From positions 276,906 to 340,905 of the forward strand of contig JAJNBJ010000001.1 in assembly GCA_021155965.1 (NCBI GenBank): a stretch of DNA of 64,000 nt, in the 5' to 3' direction. Of the stretch, positions 45,142 through 53,250 are shown in pieces (position 1 is the stretch's first letter; each line of letters starts with the position of its first letter). Both the position numbers and the translations under genes were made by a program. A model generated the notes under the pieces. It was not told the DNA's origin and made no database searches. It saw only the letters and a program-made list of their open reading frames with translations. This DNA comes from Flavipsychrobacter sp. (GTDB lineage Bacteria; Bacteroidota; Bacteroidia; Chitinophagales; Chitinophagaceae).

Positions 45142-45774
45142 TTAAGTAATTACCCATATTTGGGAATCTACCACGAAAGAACAAGCAAAATCACTATGAA
45201 TAAGCCCATTAAGCTGAATTACCTGGGGAAGTTCAGACAATTTAAAAAATATCGTCATTTCATAATTTTCAGGGTTATTGTCAAAATATTCAATAGGTAA
45301 GTGTTCAATAAAATCTACACCGCGTTTCCCGTTCCACTTATAAGCAGCCTCTTTTGCGCACCATGCCAGGGTAATCAGTCGGTCATTATGGAAGAGTTTT
45401 TGTTCGGCATCCGAGAGAAATTTGTTCTGGATCCGCTCAATATTATGGTGCCAGGTCTGTATATCTATACCTGCTTCGCTATGCGGATCAATGACCGCTG
45501 CCACATAGGGCCATGAATGGGAAATCGAAAAATAATACTCATTATCTTCTACCCGCGGCTTGTCGTGCTCGTCCTTACCAATATTTAAAAGAGGAAAATC
45601 TTCTACAAGATGTTTTAAAAGGTAGCGTCCAGCCAAATGCTCTATCCTTCTTTTTTCGTTTTTAATACTGCTTTCTATGCCTGTATTTGCCGAAAAGAAC
45701 TCCTCCGGCTCCTCCACCTTCCAGATGGCGGCAAGCGCATGGTCATTTATCGTCCATTCTTTGAATAGCGGCAT
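45142..45774 (-). CDS. 4'-phosphopantetheinyl transferase superfamily protein
   Basis: A 210-residue Sfp/AcpS-type enzyme that transfers phosphopantetheine from CoA to a serine on carrier proteins. The magnesium and CoA motifs are present: ISHSWPY (84-90), AGIDIQTW with Asp104, and WCAKEAAYKW with Glu142 and Lys146. The size is that of the single-chain group II transferases. No polyketide or peptide synthetase is in the window, so the carrier protein partner is not identifiable; it could be the fatty acid carrier protein. It follows the PagL-like gene by 12 bases on the same strand and is probably co-transcribed with it. Confidence 0.92.
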   Translation of the reverse strand: MPLFKEWTINDHALAAIWKVEEPEEFFSANTGIESSIKNEKRRIEHLAGRYLLKHLVEDFPLLNIGKDEHDKPRVEDNEYYFSISHSWPYVAAVIDPHSEAGIDIQTWHHNIERIQNKFLSDAEQKLFHNDRLITLAWCAKEAAYKWNGKRGVDFIEHLPIEYFDNNPENYEMTIFFKLSELPQVIQLNGLIHSDFACSFVVDSQIWVIT

Positions 45775-45786
45775 AAACCAATTATA

Positions 45787-46935
45787 TCAAAAACCAACCC
45801 CTATCCCGAATTCCCCCAGTTCAGCAATGGTCTTATGGGTTTTCAGGAATGCGGATATGAATAATTCTTTTATCGGCCCGTTACCGGGTTCGCGCTGTAC
45901 TATATAAAAATGCCCGCCTATTTTCTGGTAGTAGGCATCATATTTCAAATAGGCCTGTTTCACATAAACGCCTACCTGCAAAACAACGCCCACCCTGCCC
46001 AGCAGGAACTCATTGCCAAAGAAAACAGCGCTCTTGGAAGAGTATTTCTTTTCTTCACCAAGGTTTATTTCATTATTGCGCTGGAAGGCATAGATATCGC
46101 TATGATAAGAATAGTCCAGCCCTATAAAGGCTTTATTCTTGCTGATCCAGCGCCTGCTCACAAAGCCCGATGCAAGGTATACAGGGTAAAGTGGCCCCTT
46201 AGGTGCATAGCTGGAAACTAATGCGTAACTCAGGCGCACTTGTCCGAGTATCCTGTTCTTCAGCGGGCGCAAATTGCGTTTAATATGTGCCGGCTTCGAT
46301 GTGACAGGATAATAGCTAAGTCCAATATGTCCGCCATACATATTTACTCCCAGGTTGGGTTTTCTGAAAGAAGCATCCGATATATGAGTAAAATTTGCCC
46401 CTAGCTGCACGTCCCAATGTTCGTTGATATGGTAGCGCAGGTCAGTAGCGAAGAAAGCAAAATCGTTGAGGTGGCTGCCTATGGCTTTGTTTATTGTATC
46501 TCCCGGTTTTTTCCTGTCATAGCGCCTGGTTACATAACCAATGCCATCGCCTATACGCAAGGTCCATTCAAAGTCTTTTGCTTTCAGCAACGTCAGTACA
46601 ATGTTTGGATATATACCTATGCATTGCCCGTATATAGAATCTATCCCATAATTAGTATAAGTAATGCCCAGACCTACCGTGGGGTAATTACGCCGCTGTT
46701 GCCATGGCTTTTTTCCCCAGGTGTGAACCTGGAGGTTCACATCCACCCCGGTAGTAAGGTCAGGGATAGGCACATGGAATTTTGCATTATGCTTAAACAC
46801 TTTCCCAACGAATGGGTTTACCTCGACCCCAAAGCCTGACCATGGTCTGAGTAATGTTACTGTATCCCCTGCGAAGCATGCGTGGGTAAACAAGCAGCAA
46901 ACAAATAATAAAATTTTTGAACGATAATATGACAT
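45787..46935 (-). CDS. PagL-like acyloxyacyl hydrolase (lipid A deacylase family)
   Basis: I start at the ATG at 46935 (382 residues), where a Sec signal peptide (MSYYRSKILLFVCCLFTHAC) begins; an earlier ATG at 46968 would place extra residues before it. The mature part has amphipathic strands of an outer membrane barrel. The motif FTHISDASFRKPNLGVN fits the PagL pattern, in which His and Ser of an H-x-S motif form the active site that removes the 3-O acyl chain of lipid A. At about 380 residues it is longer than classic PagL (about 150), as Bacteroidota members usually are. It precedes the phosphopantetheinyl transferase gene by 12 bases. Confidence 0.85.
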   Translation of the reverse strand: MSYYRSKILLFVCCLFTHACFAGDTVTLLRPWSGFGVEVNPFVGKVFKHNAKFHVPIPDLTTGVDVNLQVHTWGKKPWQQRRNYPTVGLGITYTNYGIDSIYGQCIGIYPNIVLTLLKAKDFEWTLRIGDGIGYVTRRYDRKKPGDTINKAIGSHLNDFAFFATDLRYHINEHWDVQLGANFTHISDASFRKPNLGVNMYGGHIGLSYYPVTSKPAHIKRNLRPLKNRILGQVRLSYALVSSYAPKGPLYPVYLASGFVSRRWISKNKAFIGLDYSYHSDIYAFQRNNEINLGEEKKYSSKSAVFFGNEFLLGRVGVVLQVGVYVKQAYLKYDAYYQKIGGHFYIVQREPGNGPIKELFISAFLKTHKTIAELGEFGIGVGF

Positions 46936-47025
46936 GGATCGTAGCCAACAAATATAGCCAAAAGCCAATAAAGCACTTGGAAGGTTAGCAATTGTTAATT
47001 CAAATGATACTTTCCGCCCATTGTT

Positions 47026-47033
47026 TACCTTTG
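47026..47033 (+). promoter_or_regulatory. TAnnTTTG promoter box, probably leaderless transcript
   Basis: TACCTTTG ends 7 bases before the ATG at 47041, leaving no room for a Shine-Dalgarno site. Confidence 0.5.
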
Positions 47034-47040
47034 TCGCCTT

Positions 47041-47640
47041 ATGCGCCGCTTCGCTGCTATATTGCTCAGGTCTTTCCTGCAGGGGTTATTGTTATTGAGC
47101 CCGATAGCTATAACAGCTTTTGTATTATACTCTGTTTTCGACAGTATAGACAAAATGGTACCGTGGATACCGCAGCGGGGGGTAGGTTTTGTACTTATAA
47201 TCGCTGTTGTAACGGTCATCGGGTATTTTGGCACCCGCTTCTTCATCGGCAGGTGGCTTTTCGATGCTTTTGAATATGTGATGAAGCATACCCCGGGTGT
47301 GAAATTCCTCTACACCTCAATACGTGACGTTGTCAAATCATTTGTTGGAGATAAGAAATTGTTCGATACGCCGGTATGGGTGTGTGTAAATATAAACCCC
47401 GAAATATGGCGTATCGGATTTATGACACAGCATGATATGGCCCATTTCGGCATGGAGAGTAAAGTGGCGGTGTATTTACCACATTCTTACGCCATATCCG
47501 GTTGGGTAATTGTTACAGACGCAAAAAATATAAAACCGGCAAATGAGATGACCGCCTCAGAAGCAATGAAGTTTGCTGTGAGCGGCGGCATTACTACGGT
47601 TGATGATGACGAAGAGGATGCAAAGAAAGATAAACTTTAA
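47041..47640 (+). CDS. DUF502 membrane protein
   Basis: A 199-residue inner membrane protein with two N-terminal helices (about 15-35 and 50-70) and a C-terminal soluble part. The DUF502 signature is visible in GLLLLSPIAITAFVLY, RGVGFVLIIAVVTVIGYFGT, the basic HTPGVKFLYTSIRDVVKSF segment and the C-terminal VAVYLPHSYAISGWV. The family has no established biochemical function. The gene overlaps the start of serC by 23 bases, so the two are translationally coupled and probably co-expressed. A promoter box ends 7 bases before its ATG. Confidence 0.9.
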   Translation: MRRFAAILLRSFLQGLLLLSPIAITAFVLYSVFDSIDKMVPWIPQRGVGFVLIIAVVTVIGYFGTRFFIGRWLFDAFEYVMKHTPGVKFLYTSIRDVVKSFVGDKKLFDTPVWVCVNINPEIWRIGFMTQHDMAHFGMESKVAVYLPHSYAISGWVIVTDAKNIKPANEMTASEAMKFAVSGGITTVDDDEEDAKKDKL

Positions 47641-48700
47641 TGCAGGCCCCGCAGCTTTGCCCGATGAAGTATTGGCACAGGCTGCAGCGGCCGTAAAAGA
47701 ATATAAAAACACAGGCCTTTCTGTTCTTGAATTGCCGCACCGCGGCACGCACTTCCTCGAGATAATTGAAGAAAGCAAAGCGCTCGTAAAAAAACTATGC
47801 GCGCTCGGCAATGACTACGAAGTACTCTGGATGCATGGCGGCGGCCGGATGCAGTTCTGCATGGTGCCCATGAATTTTTTGGGAGAGCATGATTCAGCCG
47901 GATATATCGACAGCGGCCACTGGGCAGAAGAAGCATTGGAGTACGCCACACACTATGGTAATGTTCAGATACTCGCTACCTCAAAAAAAAGTAACTACAA
48001 CAGCCTTCCTGAATGGCCGGTAAGCGTATCTGAAGGCCTTTCCTATATTCACTTCACCACCAACAATACCATCTTCGGCACACAATGGCATAAGGTACCC
48101 AAAACCAAAGTGCCGCTCATAGCAGATATGAGCAGCGATATCTTTTCCCGCAAGCACGATTACAAAAAATATTCGCTCTTTTACGCTGCCGCGCAAAAGA
48201 ACCTGGGTGTCGCAGGTGTTGGGTTGGTTGTTGTACGGAAGGATATGCTGCCGTGTATCACAAGGTCGTTGCCACCAATGCTCAGTTATAAAGCACAGGT
48301 AAAGGAGAATTCTATTCTGAATACAGCAAATGTTTTTGGGGTCTATGTATCCCTGCTCATGTTGCGCTGGATAGATAAAAAAGGAATAGGCGCCATTGAG
48401 AAAGACAATAAGCGTAAGGCGCAATTATTATATAATGCTATTGATAACAGTAAGCTATTCATACCGCATGTAAAGAAGGAATCGCACCGCAGCCTGATGA
48501 ACGTTTGTTTCACTGCGAAGTCGCCTAAAGTGGAAAAAGCATTTATTGAACTGTGTGAAAAGAATTACATTACAGGCATCAAAGGCCACCGCTCAGTAGG
48601 CGGTTTCCGGGCGTCATTGTATAATTGTATTACAGTAGGGGCAGTTGAGCAATTGGTTCAGCTAATGCATGAATTTGAAGCAACAATTAAAAACAAATAA
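47618..48700 (+). CDS. serC: Phosphoserine aminotransferase
   Basis: A 360-residue PLP enzyme that converts 3-phosphohydroxypyruvate to phosphoserine with glutamate, in serine synthesis. The start at 47618 gives MQRKINFNAGPAALP, the family N-terminus, and lies right after a GAAGAGG ribosome site; an in-frame ATG at 47600 would add six residues. The PLP lysine is in AAQKNLGVAGVGLVVVRKD, the substrate loop is HGGGRMQFCMVPMNFL, and the C-terminal GHRSVGGFRASLYN is typical. serA is not in this window, but the DUF1015 gene that often follows serine biosynthesis genes in Bacteroidota comes 41 bases later. It overlaps the DUF502 gene. Confidence 0.97.
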   Translation: MQRKINFNAGPAALPDEVLAQAAAAVKEYKNTGLSVLELPHRGTHFLEIIEESKALVKKLCALGNDYEVLWMHGGGRMQFCMVPMNFLGEHDSAGYIDSGHWAEEALEYATHYGNVQILATSKKSNYNSLPEWPVSVSEGLSYIHFTTNNTIFGTQWHKVPKTKVPLIADMSSDIFSRKHDYKKYSLFYAAAQKNLGVAGVGLVVVRKDMLPCITRSLPPMLSYKAQVKENSILNTANVFGVYVSLLMLRWIDKKGIGAIEKDNKRKAQLLYNAIDNSKLFIPHVKKESHRSLMNVCFTAKSPKVEKAFIELCEKNYITGIKGHRSVGGFRASLYNCITVGAVEQLVQLMHEFEATIKNK

Positions 48701-48741
48701 TTTTATAACAACAAAGTCCCTTTAGGGATTTAGGATATTTT

Positions 48742-49983
48742 ATGGCAAAGATCACTCCTTTCAAAGGCCTCAGGCCGGTAAAAGAATTAGCACCCGAAGT
48801 GGCAACGCTCCCTTATGATGTGGTAAGTGTAGCTGAAGCGCGCGAATTCAGGAAGTATCCGCACAATTTTTATCACGTTACACGTTCAGAAATAGACCTT
48901 GCGGAAAATGTGGATGTCCACAGTTCGCTTGTGTACGAGCGGGCAAAGGAAAACCTCGACTGCATGATCGCAGAAAGGATACTGGTACAGGATCCCGAAC
49001 CATGCTACTACATCTATGAACTCGTCATGGACGGCAGGTCGCAGACAGGTTTGGTTTGTGGTTCTTCAATTGAAGACTACAATAACAATATTGTCAAAAA
49101 GCATGAATTCACCCGCCCTGAAAAAGAGCTCGACCGTATCAACCATATCACCACAACACGGGCCCAGACAGGTATTGTATTTCTCGCTTATAACGATTGT
49201 AAAAGTGTACAGGATATTATTGAAGGGTGGAAAACTGACCATAAACCGGCGTACGACTTCACTGCCTCAGATGGCATAAGGCATATTTTCTGGGTTGTTA
49301 ACGATTATGCTAAGGTAGCTGCAATTACCAGGCACTTTGCACATGAGGTTCCCTGCACCTATATAGCCGATGGCCACCACCGCGCTGCTTCTGCTGCCAA
49401 AGTATGCCAGGAAATGATCAAGAGTGGTTACTCCATCAACGGCGATGAATCGTTCAACTCGTTTGTTACCTGCATTTTCCCAGCCAGCCAGTTGCAGATA
49501 ATGGATTATAACCGTGTGGCAAAAGACCTGAATGGGATGGCGCATGATGTATTTATCCAGGCGCTCGAAAAAGATTTCTTTGTATCGCCAATGGGAACAC
49601 AGCCATACAAGCCAACACAATTGCATGAGTTCGGAATGTATCTGAATGGCGCATGGTATAAGCTGGTTGCAAAGCACGGCACCTATACAGAAGACCCTAT
49701 TGGGATATTGGATGTTACCATCTTGCAGCAGAACGTGCTCGATAAATTGTTGAACATCAAAGACCCCCGTACCGATAAAAGGATAGATTTTGTAGGCGGC
49801 ATCCGGGGTATGGAAGGCCTGCAAAAGCGCGTGGACAGTAAGGATATGGCAGTGGCATTTTCATTATACCCGGTAACAATAAAGCAATTATTCGACATTG
49901 CCGACAGCGGCAACGTTATGCCACCCAAAAGCACCTGGTTCGAACCAAAGCTAAGGGATGGCCTGGTAGTGTACATGATTTAA
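48742..49983 (+). CDS. DUF1015 family protein
   Basis: A 413-residue cytoplasmic protein. Family features seen include ITPFKGLRPVKELAPEVATLPYDVVS at the N-terminus (broken here for length), the HNFYHVTRSEIDL section, the KHEFTRPEKELDRI centre and the ADGHHRAASAAKV loop with the paired histidines. DUF1015 (sometimes called SerC-associated) has no proven reaction, though neighbourhood data in other genomes link it to serine or D-amino acid metabolism. It starts 41 bases after serC. The gene ends just before a pair of CCCCTAAAGGGG-type palindromes. Confidence 0.92.
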   Translation: MAKITPFKGLRPVKELAPEVATLPYDVVSVAEAREFRKYPHNFYHVTRSEIDLAENVDVHSSLVYERAKENLDCMIAERILVQDPEPCYYIYELVMDGRSQTGLVCGSSIEDYNNNIVKKHEFTRPEKELDRINHITTTRAQTGIVFLAYNDCKSVQDIIEGWKTDHKPAYDFTASDGIRHIFWVVNDYAKVAAITRHFAHEVPCTYIADGHHRAASAAKVCQEMIKSGYSINGDESFNSFVTCIFPASQLQIMDYNRVAKDLNGMAHDVFIQALEKDFFVSPMGTQPYKPTQLHEFGMYLNGAWYKLVAKHGTYTEDPIGILDVTILQQNVLDKLLNIKDPRTDKRIDFVGGIRGMEGLQKRVDSKDMAVAFSLYPVTIKQLFDIADSGNVMPPKSTWFEPKLRDGLVVYMI

Positions 49984-49990
49984 CCCCAAA

Positions 49991-50002
49991 CCCCTAAAGG
50001 GG
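49991..50002. repeat. CCCCTAAAGGGG short palindrome
   Basis: A perfect 12-base palindrome 7 bases after the DUF1015 stop, with a second one of the opposite phase at 50044. Confidence 0.65.
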
Positions 50003-50043
50003 CTTTCTTATGTGGTTTGGGTATTGTATAAAATAAAAGAGTT

Positions 50044-50057
50044 CCCCCTTTAGGGGG
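50044..50057. repeat. CCCCCTTTAGGGGG short palindrome that doubles as a ribosome site
   Basis: A perfect 14-base palindrome followed by CTAGGGGG 3-9 bases before the ATG of the aldo/keto reductase at 50067, so the repeat probably supplies its ribosome binding site. Confidence 0.6.
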
Positions 50058-50066
50058 CTAGGGGGT

Positions 50067-51044
50067 ATGGAATACAGAAAAATGGGCAAGACGGGTTTGA
50101 AATTAAGTGTGCTCTCTTATGGGTCATGGGTCACTTTTTCAAAACAACTGGACGACAGTGCAGCCGACCGTATGATGGGCATTGCTTATGATAGCGGCAT
50201 TAACTTCTTCGATAATGCTGAGGTATATGAAGGCGGCAGGTCGGAAGAAATAATGGGCCGTGTGCTGAAGAGCAAGAACTGGGACCGTACTTCTTACTGT
50301 GTTTCCAGCAAAGCCTTCTTCGGGCTGCATGGCAAGAACAATAAGCCCACGCAGCACGGCCTCAGCCGCAAACACCTTACCGAGGCTTGCAATGCAGCAT
50401 TACAACGCCTGCAGGTAGATTACCTCGATCTGTTCTACTGCCATCGCCCAGATCCCGAAACACCCATGGAGGAGATAGTGTGGACAATGAACATACTCCT
50501 CAACCAGGGCAAGATATTGTACTGGGGCACCAGCATGTGGAGTGCCGTAGAAATAATGGAAGCACACACAGTGGCTACCCGGCTCCACCTCATAGGCCCT
50601 GCCGTAGAGCAAACACAGTACAACCTTTTTGAGCGTGATAAAATAGAACACGAATACCTCAACATCTTTAAAGATGTAGGCATGGGCACTACCATATATA
50701 GCCCTCTTGCCAACGGTTTTTTAAGTGGTAAGTACAACAACGGTGTGCCCGATGACTCTCGTATGGCCTTGAAAAACTACGGCTGGATAAAAGACCGCTA
50801 TATACAGGAGGAAAAAATAGGTAAGGTGAAGAAATTGGCAGAAGTAGCAAAAGCGCTCGATACTTCCCTTGCCACTTTAGCCATTGCCTGGTGCATTCAT
50901 AATCCCCACGTTACATCAGCCATACTTGGAGCTACTAAGGAGGAGCAGCTTACAGAAAATCTGCAGGCAGTAGAAGTGTGCGCAAAACTTACTCCGTCAG
51001 TTCTTGAAGAAATCGAAGGAATAATGCAGGCAAAGCTCATATAG
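50067..51044 (+). CDS. Aldo/keto reductase of the Kv-beta (YghZ-like) group
   Basis: A 325-residue NADPH-dependent reductase. The catalytic tetrad is visible: Asp49 and Tyr54 in FFDNAEVYEGG, Lys82 in VSSKAFFG and His126 in FYCHRPDPETP. The GLSRKHL stretch and the QYNLFER and SPLANGFLSGKY loops place it with the potassium channel beta subunit-like group. The substrate is an aldehyde or ketone that cannot be named. The ribosome site is formed by a palindromic repeat. The AraC gene follows after 89 bases with its own promoter box. No operon partner is evident. Confidence 0.93.
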   Translation: MEYRKMGKTGLKLSVLSYGSWVTFSKQLDDSAADRMMGIAYDSGINFFDNAEVYEGGRSEEIMGRVLKSKNWDRTSYCVSSKAFFGLHGKNNKPTQHGLSRKHLTEACNAALQRLQVDYLDLFYCHRPDPETPMEEIVWTMNILLNQGKILYWGTSMWSAVEIMEAHTVATRLHLIGPAVEQTQYNLFERDKIEHEYLNIFKDVGMGTTIYSPLANGFLSGKYNNGVPDDSRMALKNYGWIKDRYIQEEKIGKVKKLAEVAKALDTSLATLAIAWCIHNPHVTSAILGATKEEQLTENLQAVEVCAKLTPSVLEEIEGIMQAKLI

Positions 51045-51118
51045 TCATTAGTCTGTAAAACAAATGCCGTTTATTTTCATTTAACGCTGCTTTCGCTGTT
51101 TCTCTCCTCATTCCACCC

Positions 51119-51126
51119 TATCTTTG
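51119..51126 (+). promoter_or_regulatory. TAnnTTTG promoter box, probably leaderless transcript
   Basis: TATCTTTG ends 7 bases before the ATG of the AraC-type gene at 51134, the same spacing as at 1430 and 47026. Confidence 0.5.
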
Positions 51127-51133
51127 CATCCCC

Positions 51134-51997
51134 ATGCCCTCAGTGAATACAAAAACAAAACAACAGCTAACTCCCCTGGAGCGTTTCCTGGGTGAGGAAG
51201 CCCGTGTGATGAGGAGCCAAACCCTGCCTGTGAATAACTTTATCGAGGCAGTGAAGCAGGAGGTGGACTTACCGGAAGGCGAACAGCCCGAGGATATAGG
51301 CATGCTCTATCTTTTCCCTATTGATGATAATAAGTTTTGCCTGCAGTTGTGCTTTTTACAATATGCAGACGCTTCGGCATCATTTGATGCAGAAGTATAT
51401 TCCGTTAAATACCTGCCGGCATTCTTCGAGCAATACCCGCCCGAGGTGCTGATGGAAAACCAGCCCTTCCGCTTCGACCAAACCACTGAGCAGCAATTCT
51501 CTATCTGCACGCAAACACGCGCTTTGCTGGTTGAACTATCCAGGAAAGGAGAGTTGACACCATTCATCTGGTCGCTGCACCGTAGCGAGACTGCCATGCA
51601 CCTGCTGCGCCGGGCTTTGGAGTGTATCACGGTCCCGTTCACTGCCTGCCAGGTGCCTGCCTGCCGTTTTCTTGCCTACGAAAGCGAGCGTGATAAGATC
51701 CGGGAGGCCTGCCAGGTACTTGAGCAAACTATAGATCAGCCCATCACCATACCGGAGCTGGCCCGCCGCGTGGCCATGAATGAATGCTACCTGAAAAAAG
51801 GTTTCAAAGCATTGGTCGGCAAAACCATCCACGATTACCAGCAGGGCCTCCGCATTGCCCGCGCAAAAGAATTGCTCCAAAAGCAGGGCCTTTCAGTTAC
51901 AGAAGTTGCCAATACATTAGGTTATAGCAGTATATCTCACTTTAGCACTGCTTTTAAAAGAGTTACCGGCCTGAAGCCCTGCGAACTGCTTTCATAA
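51134..51997 (+). CDS. AraC-family transcriptional regulator
   Basis: A 287-residue regulator. The C-terminal 95 residues form a double helix-turn-helix of the AraC/XylS type: IPELARRVAMNECYLKKGF for the first, then RIARAKELLQKQGLSVTEVA, and the last motif LGYSSISHFSTAFKRVTGL. The N-terminal 190 residues hold an uncharacterised effector domain that is not the usual cupin type. The target is unknown; the upstream aldo/keto reductase gene on the same strand is one possible target. A probable leaderless promoter precedes it. A short palindromic repeat lies right after its stop. Confidence 0.92.
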   Translation: MPSVNTKTKQQLTPLERFLGEEARVMRSQTLPVNNFIEAVKQEVDLPEGEQPEDIGMLYLFPIDDNKFCLQLCFLQYADASASFDAEVYSVKYLPAFFEQYPPEVLMENQPFRFDQTTEQQFSICTQTRALLVELSRKGELTPFIWSLHRSETAMHLLRRALECITVPFTACQVPACRFLAYESERDKIREACQVLEQTIDQPITIPELARRVAMNECYLKKGFKALVGKTIHDYQQGLRIARAKELLQKQGLSVTEVANTLGYSSISHFSTAFKRVTGLKPCELLS

Positions 51998-52339
51998 TGT
52001 CATTGCGAACCGAAGCCTAGCTTTTTGTGCGGTTTGGGTGAAGCAATCTGGCAAAAATCCATATTATTTTAACCGAAAGTTTATTGGGGTTAAGCATATT
52101 TATTGCCAATATTCATTTTGCTTAATTGTATTGATTTGATTATCAATTAAGTAATTCTCTCAATCTTTTTTCTCCGATAATCAAATTTGGCTTGATTTTT
52201 GCAGTATTATTCCTGCAAAACCCTATCAACCAAAAAACATTACCAATATTATTTTTTAATGTTGGTCAATTCAAAGATGATTTTTGGCTTAGTATTTTGG
52301 TGTATATTTACAGAGATATAAGATATGTGTGCTATTGAA
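51998..52339. other. Gene-free gap with hairpins
   Basis: This 342-base gap contains a dispersed hairpin repeat (51999-52051), a second hairpin at 52242-52266 (ACCAATATTA against TAATGTTGGT with one wobble pair), and otherwise AT-rich sequence with no credible gene. Confidence 0.6.
51999..52051. repeat. CATTGCGA-GAAGCAATC type dispersed repeat
   Basis: The ends CATTGCGAACCGAAG and GTGAAGCAATCTGG are the known signature of a widespread bacterial intergenic repeat. An inner CGAACCG/CGGTTTGG stem supports a hairpin. Confidence 0.55.
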
Positions 52340-52744
52340 ATGAAACCTTACTTAAAGAGACTCTTATTATCGGTTAGTTGTACGTTGGTATTCTTTGCAG
52401 CGCAGGCTCAAAGTGGCCGTTCTCCTATTGAAGACATAGTGAACTCCATTAAGACCAACCGCGTGGGAGATATGGAGAAGTATTTTGACAACTTCGTACC
52501 AATTACCATCAACAACAGCCAAACGCTCTACAGCCATAACCAGGCCGTAGAGGTGTTGCGTGATTTCTTCGACAAGAACAACCCCAAGGACTTTACGGTA
52601 ATGGATAACGGCTCGCCCGATAACTCTTCCAAATTCGTTATCGGGTATTTTAATACCCCGGGAGGTGTTAAATACAATGTGTACATACTCATGAAGCTCA
52701 AAGGCACCTTCATGTTGCAAGACCTCAGGTTCAATAAAGATTAG
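52340..52744 (+). CDS. DUF4783 secreted protein
   Basis: A 134-residue secreted protein. The ATG at 52340 is preferred over 52325 because it begins the signal peptide (MKPYLKRLLLSVSCTLVFFA) ending near AQAQ. The mature part matches the DUF4783 layout: EDIVNSIKTNRVGDMEKYFDN, the ITINNSQTLYSHNQA strand, then VLRDFFDKNNPKDF and a terminal LKGTFMLQDLRFNKD. This is a cone-shaped NTF2-like fold found in Bacteroidota; no enzyme activity is established. A strong terminator follows the stop. Confidence 0.87.
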   Translation: MKPYLKRLLLSVSCTLVFFAAQAQSGRSPIEDIVNSIKTNRVGDMEKYFDNFVPITINNSQTLYSHNQAVEVLRDFFDKNNPKDFTVMDNGSPDNSSKFVIGYFNTPGGVKYNVYILMKLKGTFMLQDLRFNKD

Positions 52745-52760
52745 ATGGTTACTAATAATA

Positions 52761-52796
52761 AAAGAGGGTTCAGCGCAAGTTGAACCCTCTTTGTTT
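52761..52796 (+). terminator. Rho-independent terminator after the DUF4783 gene
   Basis: A 12-bp stem (AAAGAGGGTTCA / TGAACCCTCTTT) with an 8-base loop is followed by TGTTTT. Confidence 0.8.
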
Positions 52797-52909
52797 TGCA
52801 GACTGAGTCACGAAGGTCTGTTGACAATTAGAGAGTAGCGATCAAGAATATTTTTAAATTCAGTACCTTAACATCGTTGAGCCTAAAATGAAAACTCGAT
52901 GAAGATAGA

Positions 52910-53143
52910 ATGAGGTTAAGAGTAATTGAATATAATCATTTGTCTTATCCAAATTGGACGTTTAAGTTGTTGAGTGAGACACAGGAGGAGTATTATATAA
53001 TGAACAACGGTTTTTATAAGCAGTATAATCTCAAAAGTCCAATATCATATAGGGAACTGGATAGTTTGGATAAAGGATGTTGGATTAATGCTGTTACCGA
53101 GCGAATAAATGATACAAATGTTGTTACTAGCTTACGGTGGTAG
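52910..53143 (+). CDS. Small protein of unknown function
   Basis: A possible 77-residue protein, AT-rich compared with its neighbours and without signal peptide or membrane segment. It is rich in aromatic residues (WTFKLL, YYIMNNGFYKQYN, CWINAVTE) and ends in VVTSLRW. A weak A/G-rich ribosome site (GATAGAATG) overlaps the start. I recognise no family. Because it is short and isolated between two terminators it may be a real small gene, recently acquired, or a chance frame; I lean slightly to real. Confidence 0.4.
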   Translation: MRLRVIEYNHLSYPNWTFKLLSETQEEYYIMNNGFYKQYNLKSPISYRELDSLDKGCWINAVTERINDTNVVTSLRW

Positions 53144-53171
53144 GGAGGTGTTTTACTTGGACTCTCCTGCA

Positions 53172-53202
53172 TAAAAAAGTAGCCCCGGCCTTCAGGCCGG
53201 GG
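53172..53202 (-). terminator. Terminator for the MuiA-like gene (minus strand)
   Basis: CCCCGGCCT/AGGCCGGGG at 53183-53202 forms a near-perfect stem. On the minus strand it is followed by ACTTTTTTA, placed about 50 bases past the stop of the 53251-54885 gene. Confidence 0.8.
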
Positions 53203-53250
53203 ACAACTTCATAAAATAATACGGCTTTAGCCAAAAGTACTAACACTGGA

